NCBI GenBank assembly: GCA_037043455.1
Contig: JAWPHD010006764.1
Span: 1 to 64,000 of the forward strand
Source of the DNA: Cyrtodaria siliqua
Taxonomy: Eukaryota; Mollusca; Bivalvia; Adapedonta; Hiatellidae
Length of the DNA stretch: 64,000 nucleotides
Direction: 5' to 3'
Below, in pieces: positions 49,058 through 60,591 of this stretch; position 1 is the first letter of the stretch, and each line of letters opens with the position of its first letter. The notes under the pieces were generated by a model, which saw nothing but the letters and a program-made list of their open reading frames with translations, was not told the DNA's origin and made no database searches. The position numbers and the translations under genes were made by a program.

Positions 49058-49160
49058 TTTATAGCATATTTTTCTCGTATGCGATTTATACTGCACTCTC
49101 GGGGCTGCGACCCTTGAGAAGCAGTATAAATCGCATGTACTCGAAAAATCATGCTATAAA
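49058..49160. mobile_element. Hairpin 3, about 103 bp
   Basis: tttatagcatatttttctcg pairs with cgaaaaatcatgctataaa, and the inner tatgcgatttatactgc with gcagtataaatcgcat. The loop is GC-rich (actctcggggctgcgaccct). Confidence 0.9.
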
Positions 49161-49186
49161 TATTACTGACGGAATGGTTTCTCAAA

Positions 49187-50200
49187 ATGTATGTAGTTAT
49201 GGGGGTATGGTTTCTCTACCTTTGTCAGGGTATAATCATTATGGAATGGGTTCTTGACTTTTATAAATATATAGAGCATAAATATGAGGAATATGAGGAA
49301 TGATGTCTCGACCATTGTTGGAGTAAAGTTATGATGGAATGGTTTCTTGACCTTTGTCAGGGCATAGATATGAGGAATGGTTTCTTGACCTCTGTCAGGG
49401 TAAAGATATGAGGAATGGTTTCTTGACCTCTGTCAGGGTAAAGTTATGATGGAATGGTTTCTTGACCTCTGTCAGGGTAAAGTTATGATGGAATGGTTTC
49501 TTGACCTCTGTCAGGATAAAGTTATGATGGAATGGTTTCTTGACCTCTGTCGGGGTAAAGTTATGAGGAATGGTTTCTTGACCTCTGTTGGGGTAAAGTT
49601 ATGAGGAATGGTTTCTTGACCTCTGTCGGAGTAAAGTTATGAGGAATGGTTTCTTGACCTCTGTCGGAGTAAAGTTATGATTGAATGGTTTCTTGACCTT
49701 TGTCGGGGTAAAGTTATGAGGAATGGTTTCTTGACCTCTGTCGGAGTAAAGTTATGAGGAATGGTTTCTTGACCTCTGTCGGAGTAAAGTTATGATTGAA
49801 TGGTTTCTTGACCTTTGTCGGGGTAAAGTTATGAGGAATGGTTTCTTGACCTCTGTCGGGGTAAAGTTATGATGGAATGGTTTCTTGACCTCTGTCGGGG
49901 TAAAGTTATGAGGAATGGTTTCTTGACCTCTGTCGGAGTAAAGTTATGATTGAATGGTTTCTTGACCTCTGTCGGGGTAAAGTTATGAGGAATGGTTTCT
50001 TGACCTCTGTCGGAGTAAAGTTATGATTGAATGGTTTCTTGACCTCTGCCGGGGTAAAGTTATGAGGAATGGTTTCTCGACCTTCCACGGGGTATAGTTA
50101 TGAGGAATGGTTTCTCGGAAATTTTGTCAGGGTATAATTTTGATGGAATGGTGTCTCGACCTTTGTCAGGGTATCGTTTTGATGGAATGTTTTCTTGACC
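49187..50200. repeat. 38-39 bp minisatellite, about 25 copies, in AIFM3 intron 1
   Basis: Units of ggtttcttgacctctgtcgg plus ggtaaagttatgaggaat. A 39-bp variant has atgatggaat, and interspersed variants have cggagtaaag and tgattgaatgg. The variants follow a partial higher-order pattern between 49610 and 50050. Confidence 0.97.
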
Positions 50201-51664
50201 TTGTCAACATCATGGTTCATACAGCTTAATACTTGGCATAAATTTGTACAAACAATGTATACGGTCATGTTTCCTTATTTATTTCATATTTTTAAATAAA
50301 TTAGAAATTGTAATAACTGTTAAATCTGAGAGAGTTCTTTACTGCTGGTTATACATTTTTTTTCAGCGTTTTTATATTTATTTGCTATATCTGCTGTAAA
50401 TGAAAGTTTGTTAATTCATCAAAATTAAGATATTTGTATTCTAAATGCAAAAGGTAGAGCTCAGAAAACAATGTGCCATTTAAGTTGTCAAATTTGTGAC
50501 ACCCAAAATTGCACCCTTGTCTGACAGCTGTGTGAAGTGCTACATTGTGATTATACTGCTGTACAGTTTTAAAAAGCAAATAATGTATTGCTTGGCCTAG
50601 GAAAGATAAAATTACGATAGTAAATAAATTTGGTGAGAAGATTTATTTTATTTGGACATTATTTTTAAGGGGTAAGTTCATTTTTTTAAGTCTGTTTCTC
50701 CGGAAATGCACTAGAGCTTCAAAATTTGGAATGAAGTTGTTATATCAGAAATTATATCTCATTCTGACCTTTGACCTTGACCTTTTTTTTCGTGAAGAAG
50801 TTGATCTGTCAATTAACTGTGTTAAATTTCTATGTCAAATCCCTGGTCTGTCAGACATGAAATGGTGGGTTTCTTGTTTTGATTGAGCTCTCTTGCAGAA
50901 AGCTGATTTCTTCATAATTTGGCTTGCACATGCTTGCATCCAGCATGTGTGCTAGGACTTATTTCTTTAAACAACTCACCTGTTTTGCACAGGATATGGC
51001 CCAAACTTGATCAGTGTGTTTCTTTTCCAGATGTGTGTTCCTCTCATTGACCTGACAATTGGTGTACCAACTTTTTCATCTCTCTGACATATTCTACTTT
51101 CAGTTTATACATATAGCACTCATTCTCAATGAAACTGACAAAAGCATGTCACAGACATTCTTATTATAATTTCATCAACATTGGAATGCAATCGTGAAAA
51201 AGAATGTGCCGAGCGAGAAATAGGACCATTCCTAGTACTGGACATACAGAATAATAACAATAGAAACTTCAAAATAAAAATGTTGCTTCTTAAAATGAGA
51301 ATACTCAACGTAAAAATGGATGTCGCAAAGAACAACTCTTTCTTTTATGCATATGTTTTAAACATTTAGATGCCTTTACTCTGTATAAGAATCAATTTCA
51401 TACAAGAACCTTGGTGATAAAATGCCAGTGGAAAGTCCTCATTGTGATAAAACACTTCATTTTAAAAAAAATGCATTGCATTTACTGGAAAAACCATGTC
51501 ACACACAAGGTTAGTGTATATTGTTTTTACGAAAACAAAGCCATGCTGTGGATATTAAACCATGTCTATTTAAAACCTTAAGAGAATTATATTACTAAAG
51601 GTATTCTCATTTATAAGCATACATAGCATAAAAGTCCACACTAACAGTCTGAAATAAGTGACAC
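50201..51664. other. No gene seen (50201-51664)
   Basis: Intronic AT-rich sequence. A TGACCTTTGACCT motif lies at 50765-50777. Frames at 50385-50579 and 51126-51369 are not supported. Confidence 0.4.
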
Positions 51665-51674
51665 ACCTCTGGGG

Positions 51675-51823
51675 ATGTTTACGTTGTATCATTACGTGAC
51701 CCTATAGCTGTGCCATACAAACATGTTTACGTTGTATCGTTACATGACCCTATAGCTGTGCCATACAAACATTTTACGTTGTATCGTTACGTGACCCTAT
51801 AGCTATGCCATACAAACATTTTA
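51675..51823. repeat. About 49-bp tandem repeat, 3 copies
   Basis: Units of tttacgttgtatcgttacgt followed by gaccctatagctgtgccata and caaaca. Confidence 0.95.
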
Positions 51824-53950
51824 CAACGATATTGACACTCTTAACCTGATCCTGAATGATTTGCAGTACATTCATGCAATCATGTCCAGTTAATTATTTT
51901 GAAACAGATTTATTTTTTATTTAAATGTTAAATATCGTTTTACGTGACAGTAGCCTTACGTGACAGCATTGTCAGTGTGGCTTTATTTTGGCGAGGTGAT
52001 GATGATGATAATATTGTTCGTATTTGTTTACATTTCACTGGGCAGAGGTTTTGCGCATCATAAATGCATTTCAAATGAGTGTATAAAAGGTTGATTTCCC
52101 AAAACAAAGTGGTAAATATCCAGATACCCTGTGTGACTGTATTGTGTAATTTATTGTGCCAAAATAGGCATTATTTATTTCTGTTGTCCTACGATAAAAT
52201 GTTGATAGAAGTTGTAACATCCATTGAAATACAAATATACCATGTGTCTTGCATACCAATATAGATGCGACTGATCGTCGCGAAAAATATGAATAATTGT
52301 CACGTAAAATTCAAGCGGTTACGTTACATTTTAAGTATTACCATTTGACAGTTTACAAGCTTAGTTTGAGTGTTTATTATCAACTAAGAAAGTTCAAATA
52401 AGGTGAATAGTTATAAATGTGACTTTGTTTTTCAAAACAGAGGATTTTGTTTAACAAATATCATGAAATTGTAATTAGTGAAATGAAGCAAAACCAGACG
52501 CATGTGTGATGTTGTTTGACAAGATTGAGAAAGAAAACTGCATTAGAAAAGCTGATAGTAGAAATTTTAAAGTGTGTGACCTGCTGATAAGTAGATCCAC
52601 TACAGGACGGAAGATTTTCTTTAAACTGTCTATTCAAGGCCCAAAAAAAAACACCTGTGTTTCCGGTGGCCCAACCTACCCTATATTTAAGGGGCTGACC
52701 CTAAAACTTTTTAGAAAAATATTTATTTATTTTTTTATTCTGAACAATGATTTATCACAATATATCAGGTAAACTGACATCACAGAGAAGCTTTCAGTTG
52801 TATCATCAACTTGTATGGGGTTTATGAGATAAATACATGTAGAATCTTCACAATATCTTGCTCCAAAAAGAAAAAAAGAAAATAAATAAAAAAAATGCCC
52901 TATTTTTTTAGAGCATGCAGTAGGAACGCACCTATTTCTTTACTGAATGGTTTTTGAGGAATTAGCAATATGTGTTTTACGTGTAAAATGAAGTGATATG
53001 AACCTCTGTAAACTCAATTAAAAGAAGTCCATTTGCTGTTACCTATGATTCTAACGATTTATTTCTTCAATATTTGAAGTTCTAGAGAAAAACAGTCGTG
53101 CTTGTTTTGTGTTTTATGAGATCTTTTGAATGTTTTTGTATTTTTCGTGACATTTAAAAGTTTATGTTGTTTTTTTCAAGAAATCTCAGACTGTTTCGCT
53201 GCATGCTTTTGGTTAGCATAGTCAAGTGAGCCAAACGTTTGGCCAAAGTTATAGTCTATAGGTATATTTCGTTTAGTTTGTGGATTTAATTTTTCAGGCA
53301 AATATTTTCTAATTTATAGTTATGCGACGATCAGATTTCTAATCTTAAAAATGTCAGTTCCCATTGTTTGTAATATGTGAAGCTCAGTAAAAGCATTATG
53401 CTTCCGTTCCAATCCTTTATTTGTTGTGTTATTATATATATGCTTAACTTGTAAATACAATGAATAAAATATGTTTAAATTAGATGGATTTCTTGTTAGT
53501 TTAAATTTACTTATTTACATCGATTGTAAGGAAATCTCTCTGAACTTAGAAGTTTTACATAGACTTATAAAGGAAAGAAATTGAAAAGTGTTGTCTTAAC
53601 TTACCAGATCGCTTTCTATATCTGTAACTGTTGCAAGCGTCTAACATGGACAAGGTCATCAGGTGAGCGATTCAGGGCCTGTTGGCCCTCTTGTTTAGTT
53701 CAGTGACCTATTTTCTCTAAAATATAGGTGAAATCTTGTTTTAAGTGCAACTCCTGTACACTGGATATGGACACCAATTTAGTAGTCTGCTCATTTCTGT
53801 AAGATGGTGGGCTAGTTTCGTTGGGCTCAGAATATAAGAATCTTTAATGGGTATACGCCGCCTATACAGTACTGATAAGAGAACCCAGGGTCTCAGCTGG
53901 ATACCCATGATTTGCTCCTTAGTTTAGTCTTATCCTAATCAGTAATACTT
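51824..53950. other. No gene seen (51824-53950)
   Basis: Intronic AT-rich sequence with a short A-rich tract at about 52866-52895. Nothing coding was recognised. Confidence 0.4.
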
Positions 53951-53957
53951 TACCCTA

Positions 53958-54530
53958 GTACTTTGTTTGAATGGTGTTTTACGTCATGTTAGGCCATATA
54001 TAACATTCAATTTTTTTGTGGTAGAGGCGGACCATCCACTTTATCCTGTGTAGACCCCGTGTGGTTCTGGGGGCCCCGTTTGGTTTCGGGGAAAAGAAAA
54101 GGGCCACTGCAGATCCCATTGGAGGGGAAGGCAGAGAGGTAGAACCCCACAAATTCATGTTTATCATTTTTTGTTCATGCTCATTAAAGGTCTTCATCAT
54201 GACCCCTGCATTGTTTCAGGCGACATCTCGCTCATATCACTAGAGAAGTGGCAGAAAACTATAATGTGGCTCCAGCATAAATGGAGTGTCTACAATAGAA
54301 TTTGCAGCAACTCTGCAGTTCAGAGTGAGAAGGTTCTAGGCCCGTTCTCCATATTTTATCTCGATGTACATGGAGGATGAGCCTGGCTCATTCCTGTTAG
54401 GCGCAATATAACCTTTCATGTGTTGGTGCGCCTTAAAACCCCAATTCAATTCAATTATCCTGTGTAGAACCAGTACTGTATACCTCACGACATCTGTAAG
54501 CACCCTCACGCTTCCTCACAAGTCGAGCTG
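53958..54530 (+). repeat. Interspersed repeat D, split by a retroposon
   Basis: Left part (ttttacgtcatgttaggcca, gtggtagaggcggaccatcc) and right part (gtagaaccagtactgtatac, catctgtaagcaccctcac) match 6560-6740 in order. The 400-bp insertion at 54055-54454 lies between them. Confidence 0.85.
54055..54454 (+). mobile_element. SINE-like retroposon with perfect 14-bp target duplication
   Basis: Inserted into repeat D. TTATCCTGTGTAGA precedes it (54041-54054) and follows it (54455-54468). The 5' end is ccccgtgtggttctgggggc, and the 3' end is taggcgcaatataacc, then gcgccttaaaaccccaattc with a (CAATT)n tail. The tail type is shared with the tRNA-SINE at 41790, but I see no A or B box in the head, so it is a different or composite family. 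Confidence 0.88.
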
Positions 54531-55063
54531 CCAGCGGCAATCTTGAAACAGTAATCTAGCATTAAAGTGTGTGGGTGTAATTTTAAAGTTCTATGGCCAT
54601 GTTAGGTTTTAGAACATTTTTATGTTTATTTTAATTGAAATCAAAGCAGAGCATTAGGTTCTTACAATTCACACATTGCAATATCTGTGAAAAAGTGGAA
54701 TAAGATTTTATTTAATGACATAGAAAAGTTTGAACAGGTAAATTAATCCCCAGATTCCTGTATTGGCCAGTTATCTGGCAATAGTTGTGCAACTATTCAA
54801 TTCAGATTAACCTCATTTCCCCATGAGGTCAAGCATGTAGTAAAATTTATCTATGTCTATATACAATTCAGTAGCGGATTTGAATATTTTCTTCTGGGAC
54901 TGTCGGGAAATGTTCCTAAGATGTTTAAGAGTTAAAATTCTTAGTTGATAGTCAGATCTTTAAGATTTATAGACCCTCCACATAAGTACCCGGAAAAGTA
55001 TCCGGAAAAGTATCCCACATGGTACCGGTACTGTGAGCACTTTAAGAGTGTGGACTGTTCAAG
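54531..55063. other. No gene seen (54531-55063)
   Basis: Intronic AT-rich sequence without recognised structure. Confidence 0.4.
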
Positions 55064-55262
55064 CTTTAAAAATCAGTTTATTAATCCAGTATCATTTTGA
55101 CTTTGAAAATGCTTTCATATGATTAAACAAATATTAAATATAATTATTACTAGCGCAATATAATCAACAATAAATAACATGCAAAACCAATTTCCTTTGA
55201 ACTATTCAAATGATGCATAAATAATTATAAATGATGATTTGCAAATATGCAAGTTAGGTAGT
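55064..55262. mobile_element. Family F MITE fragment
   Basis: Shares the ttattaatccagtatcattt box with tgactttgaaaatgctt, and tttcctttgaactattcaaa, with the right half of the 46891-47682 copy. Both terminal repeats are missing. Confidence 0.72.
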
Positions 55263-55424
55263 ACAAAGAAATTTATATAAAAAGATCGGACAGGGAAAGT
55301 AGCATTCAAGGAGGACAGTCAACCACAAAACACACAAACAAACACGCAAACAGACAAACAAGAAGGCAAAAGCAATAATAAATGCAAACGACATCACAAA
55401 CACAAAAGTGTTGACAATAGGACT

Positions 55425-55570
55425 ACCGCCTTGGAACGGTCAGTGGCAAAGTAGGCCACTGGGGGTTTAAACCGGTTTTAGGGTGCACCAAACCTCACAC
55501 TTACCCTACTGTCATCCCATTAAAACAGGACAGTGTAAATAAAGAAATCCCCGCCATGATCTAATCTCTA
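55425..55570 (-). repeat. Interspersed repeat B copy
   Basis: cgccttggaacggtcagtgg, the ggccactgggggtttaaacc box, ctactgtcatcccattaaaa and caggacagtgtaaataaag. Counterparts lie at 4660-4725 and 56745-56880 in inverted orientation. The ggaacggtcaatgac box also occurs in the head of the SINE at 8890-9235. Confidence 0.78.
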
Positions 55571-56435
55571 ACCAACAAGGCAGCATCAATAGGCAATATA
55601 AGTAAAACACAAATATGCTCGTGTAAATATAATACAAAAAAACAATAGCCTAAAAAAACTAACCAGAAAAAAAAAATCCACTCAAGGTTGCATGATGCAT
55701 CCTTTTGAAAATATAATAGTCAATAAAATATGTCTGTCACTACAGTAATATTAAGCCTTACTCGTAATTTACATTATTTAATGTCATTACTCATGTTTTC
55801 ACATATATATCACGTTTACTTCTTTTGAAAGAGAAATACACTCAATAAGTCACGATTTATGATTTTAATACACTCATGACTTGTCACGATTTATGTTCAA
55901 CGGATCAGTCTACAAGTAAATTATCTATTTTCTCTTCTATATATATCACTTAATAAATAAATCCATATGTAAAGATCCTGGTCTGGTGAATCGGTGAAGG
56001 TTTATTTACTTTAATTTGTACACTATCATAGGTACAATGGTCAACATGGCGGGCAATATACCTGTAAAACCAGCATTATTTATCATATTGCTATATTTCA
56101 GATCTGTTTCTCTTAAGTGTGTGGATGCAAGTTAATTTATGGAATGAAATAATTTAGAGTCAAATAAATTTAAATTCTGTAGTTTATGAGAAAAATCCAG
56201 ACCAAAGAATAGTTATATACCAGACTGACTTGCACAGTGACACACTTGTTTAGGGATACAATTACAGAATGTACAGGAAATATAGAACGCAGGATGCAGG
56301 TAGATAACACAAACATTCATGTTTATTACTATACCAAAATATATCTATTATTATGTACCACTTGTATCATTTATTATAATCGAACATTATATTTGTAAAA
56401 TGTATCAAGTTATTATATAGAGGATCGTACATGAG

Positions 56436-56703
56436 TACTCATACATTATTGAATTTATTAAACGAGTTGGCAAAATGATATTATGCAAGACTCTTGCCGA
56501 GCATTATATCATTTTTGCTAACAAGTTTAATAAATTCAATAATGAATGAGAACGAATGTGAGATTCTGTTTATCACATAACTTATGTCACATTACGTCAG
56601 AAAATGTACATTAATGTGACGTCCATGACATCATTAACGTTATGTTATACCACTAAATATTGAATGGTGTTATTACACTCCCACTCCGCATGTTATGTGA
56701 TAA
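56436..56703. mobile_element. Two-module foldback element, second copy (inverted)
   Basis: Hairpin module 56436-56550 (tacattattgaatttatt pairs with aataaattcaataatga) and TIR module 56570-56703 (TTATCACATAAC and GTTATGTGATAA), joined by 19 bp. This is the reverse-complement order of 11306-11587, so the two modules form one mobile unit. It lies 295 bp upstream of AIFM3 exon 2. Confidence 0.9.
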
Positions 56704-56744
56704 AATGATTTAATTAATGTTGCTTAGGTTGGTTACAGGATATT

Positions 56745-56880
56745 ATACAGCCTGGCAGGGATTTCCTGATTTACACTGTCCCATTCAGTTGGGATGACAA
56801 TAGGATGAAAGTAAGGTTTTATGCACTCTAGAACCTCGGGTGTAAAGCCCCAGTGGCGTTTTTGCCTCTGAAATGGATAT
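56745..56880 (+). repeat. Interspersed repeat B copy
   Basis: ggcagggatttcctgattta, cactgtcccattcagttggg, atgacaataggatgaaag and ctcgggtgtaaagccccagt. These are related to 4660-4725 and 55425-55570. Confidence 0.78.
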
Positions 56881-56998
56881 GCTGCAAAATAAATAGGGTA
56901 TGGTCTCATCGAGTTGGTTGAGTTGGTTGATTTAAACGTCGAGATGGGCGTATTACATAAAATGCTTACAGAAATCCTACAGCTTCGTATACTTTCAG

Positions 56999-57125
56999 GT
57001 GATGCGGTGAAGCCTGCAGTGACCAATCAACAGTCAAGCAAACAGGTATCCACGACAACCGTGACCATGGCAACAGATCAAGTGGAGGCAGTGGTGTGTA
57101 ACGTTGAGGACCTTAAATCTGGAGA
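56999..57125 (+). CDS. AIFM3: AIFM3 exon 2
   Basis: Acceptor atactttcag precedes 56999, and donor gtaagt follows 57125. It encodes residues 12-53 and two bases of residue 54 in the exon 1b numbering. A Ser/Thr/Gln-rich linker (about 14-36) is followed by VEAVVCNVEDLKSGE, the start of the Rieske domain. The frame remains open upstream of the acceptor into the intron, so a start inside it (for example 56914) is possible but is less likely than splicing from an upstream exon, because the acceptor and phase fit exon 1b. Confidence 0.9.
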
Positions 57126-57581
57126 GTAAGTTTATTAACATATATAAAACTAAAACAAAAAATATGTCGTTAAATTATTAAGGAAAATACTAAGAAACAT
57201 TTCATTGGAGAAAGATTGTAATCTAAAAGATTTTCTGGTTATAAATGACTAGTGTATGCTATTTTCAATAGTCAAATTTGTTTCATTGTCCTATGCTTAT
57301 TTGCTATACATCTTCTATGCACAGTTGCATATACTACTTGGAAAAGGCTGGGTGTTGCAGGACAATCATAGATCTATGCTCGACTAATTTGCCAACTATA
57401 ATTAATGTGAAGACACCAAAAGTTCATTGTATCACTGACAGAGAGCTTCATTATTAAACTTACACGTTACGTCGGGACCTGCTTAGATTTTTCAGTTAAA
57501 ATGTTAAATTCGCTATCCGGCGTTCGCGCCACTTTTGGTGCCTCACTTGTTTTTAATAACTTTACTGCCTCGCTATTACAG

Positions 57582-57694
57582 GATGAGGGAGGTTGATGTG
57601 GGTGGGGTAGGGAAAGCTCTCTTGGTCAGGGAAGGTGAAGACTTCTACGCCATCGGATCAAAATGTTCGCACTATGGCGCACCGTTGTCCAAGG
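57582..57694 (+). CDS. AIFM3: AIFM3 exon 3, Rieske domain, first Fe-S ligands
   Basis: Acceptor ctattacag, donor gtacgt. It encodes residues 54-91, MREVDVGGVGKALLV then DFYAIGSKCSHYGAPLSK. CSH (Cys82, His84) is the first half of the [2Fe-2S] ligand set (C-x-H) of a Rieske cluster. The exon begins by completing a Glu codon from exon 2 and ends in phase 1. Confidence 0.96.
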
Positions 57695-57892
57695 GTACGT
57701 AGAACAAATAAGTAACTGTCACAGTGAATTAAATATCAAAGCTTGATATTTGCATATCAGATAAGAAGGTATTTATCTACCCTTTATCCTAAAATAAGCA
57801 TATTCAGTAAAAGCTACAGCTGCATCAGATTTTACCCCTTTCAATCACATCCTTGTCTACCATTATTTACCTTTTATTTCCGAATTCATGCC

Positions 57893-58197
57893 TTAAAGGG
57901 ACACATGGCAATCTTGAAATTTTATTTTTAAAAACTCACGGCGTCCTGTTAGTTTTTCTCTTAACTAGCATTTGTTTAATCATTAATGTTAATTGTTAGA
58001 ATAGTTCAATGCAAATTATTTTTACATTTTACTTACTTTTTATAATATTGCACCAATAATATATTTAAACATTTGGTAAAATAGTGAAGTAAGTGAAATC
58101 TCATATTTTTTTTATTTAATTATCAAAGTCAAAATGATGCAGGATAAGTAAATCGAGGAACAAATTTTAATGTTTGAATAAAACTCAAAATTGCCTA
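57893..58197. mobile_element. Family F MITE in AIFM3 intron 3
   Basis: Left end TTAAAGGGACACATGGCAAT, interior as in the 43248-43569 copy (aaaactcacggcgtcctgtt, then gttcaatgcaaattattttt). The right end is decayed (aactcaaaattgcc). Confidence 0.88.
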
Positions 58198-58488
58198 ATC
58201 GTTATATTGAAAGTGAAATTATAGGTCAGTAATATCTTATTGATCCTACGGTTCTATTTCCTGAGTGTATGCCTTCTTTCATTTTATTTGTTTGCTTAGC
58301 CATATTAAGCAAATATATTTAATGGGTAAATAATAAAAAAATGAAGCATCATCTACCTGGGTGCCTATTACATTCAAGTTCTAATCAAATAGTGAGTGGA
58401 GATGAGTAAATATTTTGTCCACATGACTTTGTATGCATTTAGAAACACGGCAAAATCCTTCAAGTAATAATAATTATTCCTGTTTTAG

Positions 58489-58598
58489 GTGTCCTGTGTA
58501 ATGGAAGAGTTCGCTGCCCTTGGCATGGTGCATGTTTCAATGTGAAGACTGGGGATATTGAAGAGTTCCCCGGTCTGGACAGTGTGCCTTCATACAAG
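58489..58598 (+). CDS. AIFM3: AIFM3 exon 4, Rieske domain, second Fe-S ligands
   Basis: Acceptor tgttttag, donor gtatgc. It encodes residues 92-128: GVLCNGRVRCPWHGACFN then GDIEEFPGLDSVPSYK. CPWH (Cys101, His104) is the C-x2-H half of the Rieske ligand set, so all four [2Fe-2S] ligands are present and the cluster is expected to assemble. The exon ends in phase 0. Confidence 0.97.
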
Positions 58599-59246
58599 GT
58601 ATGCCCCTGATCCAGTATGTTGTTGTACAGGTTCTTACCGGATATTAAGTTGATAAATACCTACTCAAATACAGTATACCACCGTTTGTTTAATTACCCG
58701 AGTGTTGAGATGCATTTTACAAAAGGGGAGCATTTATATAAGCCCTTTTTAACAAGAAAAACAATTTTTTACTTAAGATATATTATAAACAAAATGTAAA
58801 AATGCTAGTTAGCATGCTCTGCATTAAAAATGACATTGTGCCACTAAAATACTGAAATTCGATGTGAGATTATGAACTTTAACTCCTCATAAATAAAGTT
58901 CCAAGAGTTAATTTTCTTCAGAAAATAGTGGTGGCAGTGTGTGGGTGGGTGTGGGGTGGGGGTGAGCGTTTATTATTAGGAAAGCAATTTAATAGGTGTA
59001 CGGTACAAAATTACACATTATACCTTCAATTTTGTTAAAATATTGTTTTCTTAAGTAGTATAACTATAAAACTTAAGGGGAATGTTGACATACTTTCATA
59101 CATGCTTTATTCACTCCTTTATTCAGGAGTTCTGAATGGAGTAGAGCCTGTAACATGAAACGTGAACATTATTTATTGGCAATTTGTCTGGCACTATTAT
59201 ACATATTATGTGTGAGTTAAACATTTTTCATATGTTTTGCTGCCAG

Positions 59247-59480
59247 GTGGTAGTTGACGATGGAAAAGTCAAAATCACCGCAGACAAGGCATCTCTTACG
59301 AACACCAAGCGACAGAAAGGGATGTGCAAGAAGACTTCTGGGAAGGATGTCCTTATAATCGGTGGTGGCCCGGCATCTGTAGCGTGCGCCGAGACTCTAA
59401 GACAGGAGGGTTTCCAAGGTGACATCACCATAGTAACGAAGGATAAATATATACCGTACGACCGGATCAAATTAAGTAAG
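59247..59480 (+). CDS. AIFM3: AIFM3 exon 5, end of Rieske domain and FAD-binding Rossmann motif
   Basis: Acceptor tgccag, donor gtatga, 78 codons (129-206). The start (VVVDDGKVKITADK) is the last strands of the Rieske domain. A linker follows, then the dinucleotide-binding motif DVLIIGGGPASVACAETLR (162-180), and the conserved IPYDRIKLSK (197-206) typical of AIF-type FAD domains. The third position of the G-x-G-x-x-G motif is Ser172 rather than Gly, a departure from the classical pattern. Confidence 0.97.
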
Positions 59481-59936
59481 GTATGAACGGGTATAAACTA
59501 CTACTGCAATATTTGATTAAGTTTGACTGACAATTTTAAATATTTGGCAGGTTCTAAAGAGAAATACTTTCTGATTTATTACAGTTTCAACTGTTTCTGA
59601 CGTAAACGTTATTTCAATTATAGAATATTTTCTCTATCAAATATTGTTCTGATACTTGATTTGATAGACAGTGCTGTGATTTTAAAAAGGTATACGAGTG
59701 ATACCATTTATTTCCAACATTTGAATATCACATGAGATGAAAGTTTTTGCTTCTATACAGAGAATCCTAAACTTATAAAAAATCATCATTGTTACGCTTA
59801 TTTAATGCAAAATAATGTTAACCTATAAAGTAATGAATATATATCTTGTGTATAAAATGTTAGGTTTAACAGCTATTGCTTGGCATTGTTTAAAATATTC
59901 ATTATAATATATACATGTATATGTTTTTATTTTCAG

Positions 59937-60023
59937 GCAATGGATGTCAAGCCAGAAGCAATTGCACTTAGAACGGCCGACTTCTATAAATCACATGACA
60001 TCACTGTTAAAACAGACAAAGAG
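59937..60023 (+). CDS. AIFM3: AIFM3 exon 6
   Basis: Acceptor ttttcag, donor gtaaga, 29 codons (207-235), phase 0 on both sides. AMDVKPEAIALRTADFYKSH then DITVKTDKE matches the helix-strand segment between the FAD motif and the ATG motif in AIF-like proteins. Confidence 0.94.
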
Positions 60024-60119
60024 GTAAGATTACTTGAGCTCCTGGTCTAGTCAGATCTATGTGAAGTAGGAAAAACCCGTAACCCTTAACCTGCTAAGCA
60101 TGACTGTAATAGCCCTTGC

Positions 60120-60180
60120 CTCCATTGTGACCCCAGATCAGCCTGCGAGTAACTCACAGGCTGATCAGGGTTTACAATGT
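60120..60180. repeat. Short palindromic repeat in intron 6
   Basis: gatcagcctgcgagtaactc followed by acaggctgatc pairs around a short loop. Similar palindromes are common dispersed repeats in bivalve introns. Confidence 0.6.
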
Positions 60181-60591
60181 CCGATCAGTCATTTCACCCA
60201 AAACACCCTTTTGTCAAATAAATGGAATGGTCTTAATTCAAAGACCCATTATATATATGTAGGGGGTTAAGGATTAAAGAAGCATAATATGTTGCAATCC
60301 TAACTGCAGACTGCCTATTATTTTCACACCTCATTAATTTTGTAGTTTATTTGAAATGCTTAAAAGTTAGCAACCAGCGTTGGTATTGGGATGTGTGAAA
60401 TCTCACTTAAAAGACCCTAGCCTCTGTCCAATCAACTACATATCTAGACAGGAACTCCCTGGGTCTTTTCATACCTGCTCAAAGGAGCAACTAATAAATT
60501 ACCCGATACAAAAATGTGTATCCAATGAGTTAGTTGATTTAGGTTTATAGCCTTGTGTTTACATGTGGACCCAGGGTGAATAATAAGGGAT

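Noticed and set aside
56914..56998. Extension of AIFM3 exon 2 to an upstream ATG
   Set aside because: The stretch just before 56999 reads as a normal 3' splice site (tatactttcag), and the exon phase matches upstream exon 1b, so the extra codons are probably intronic.
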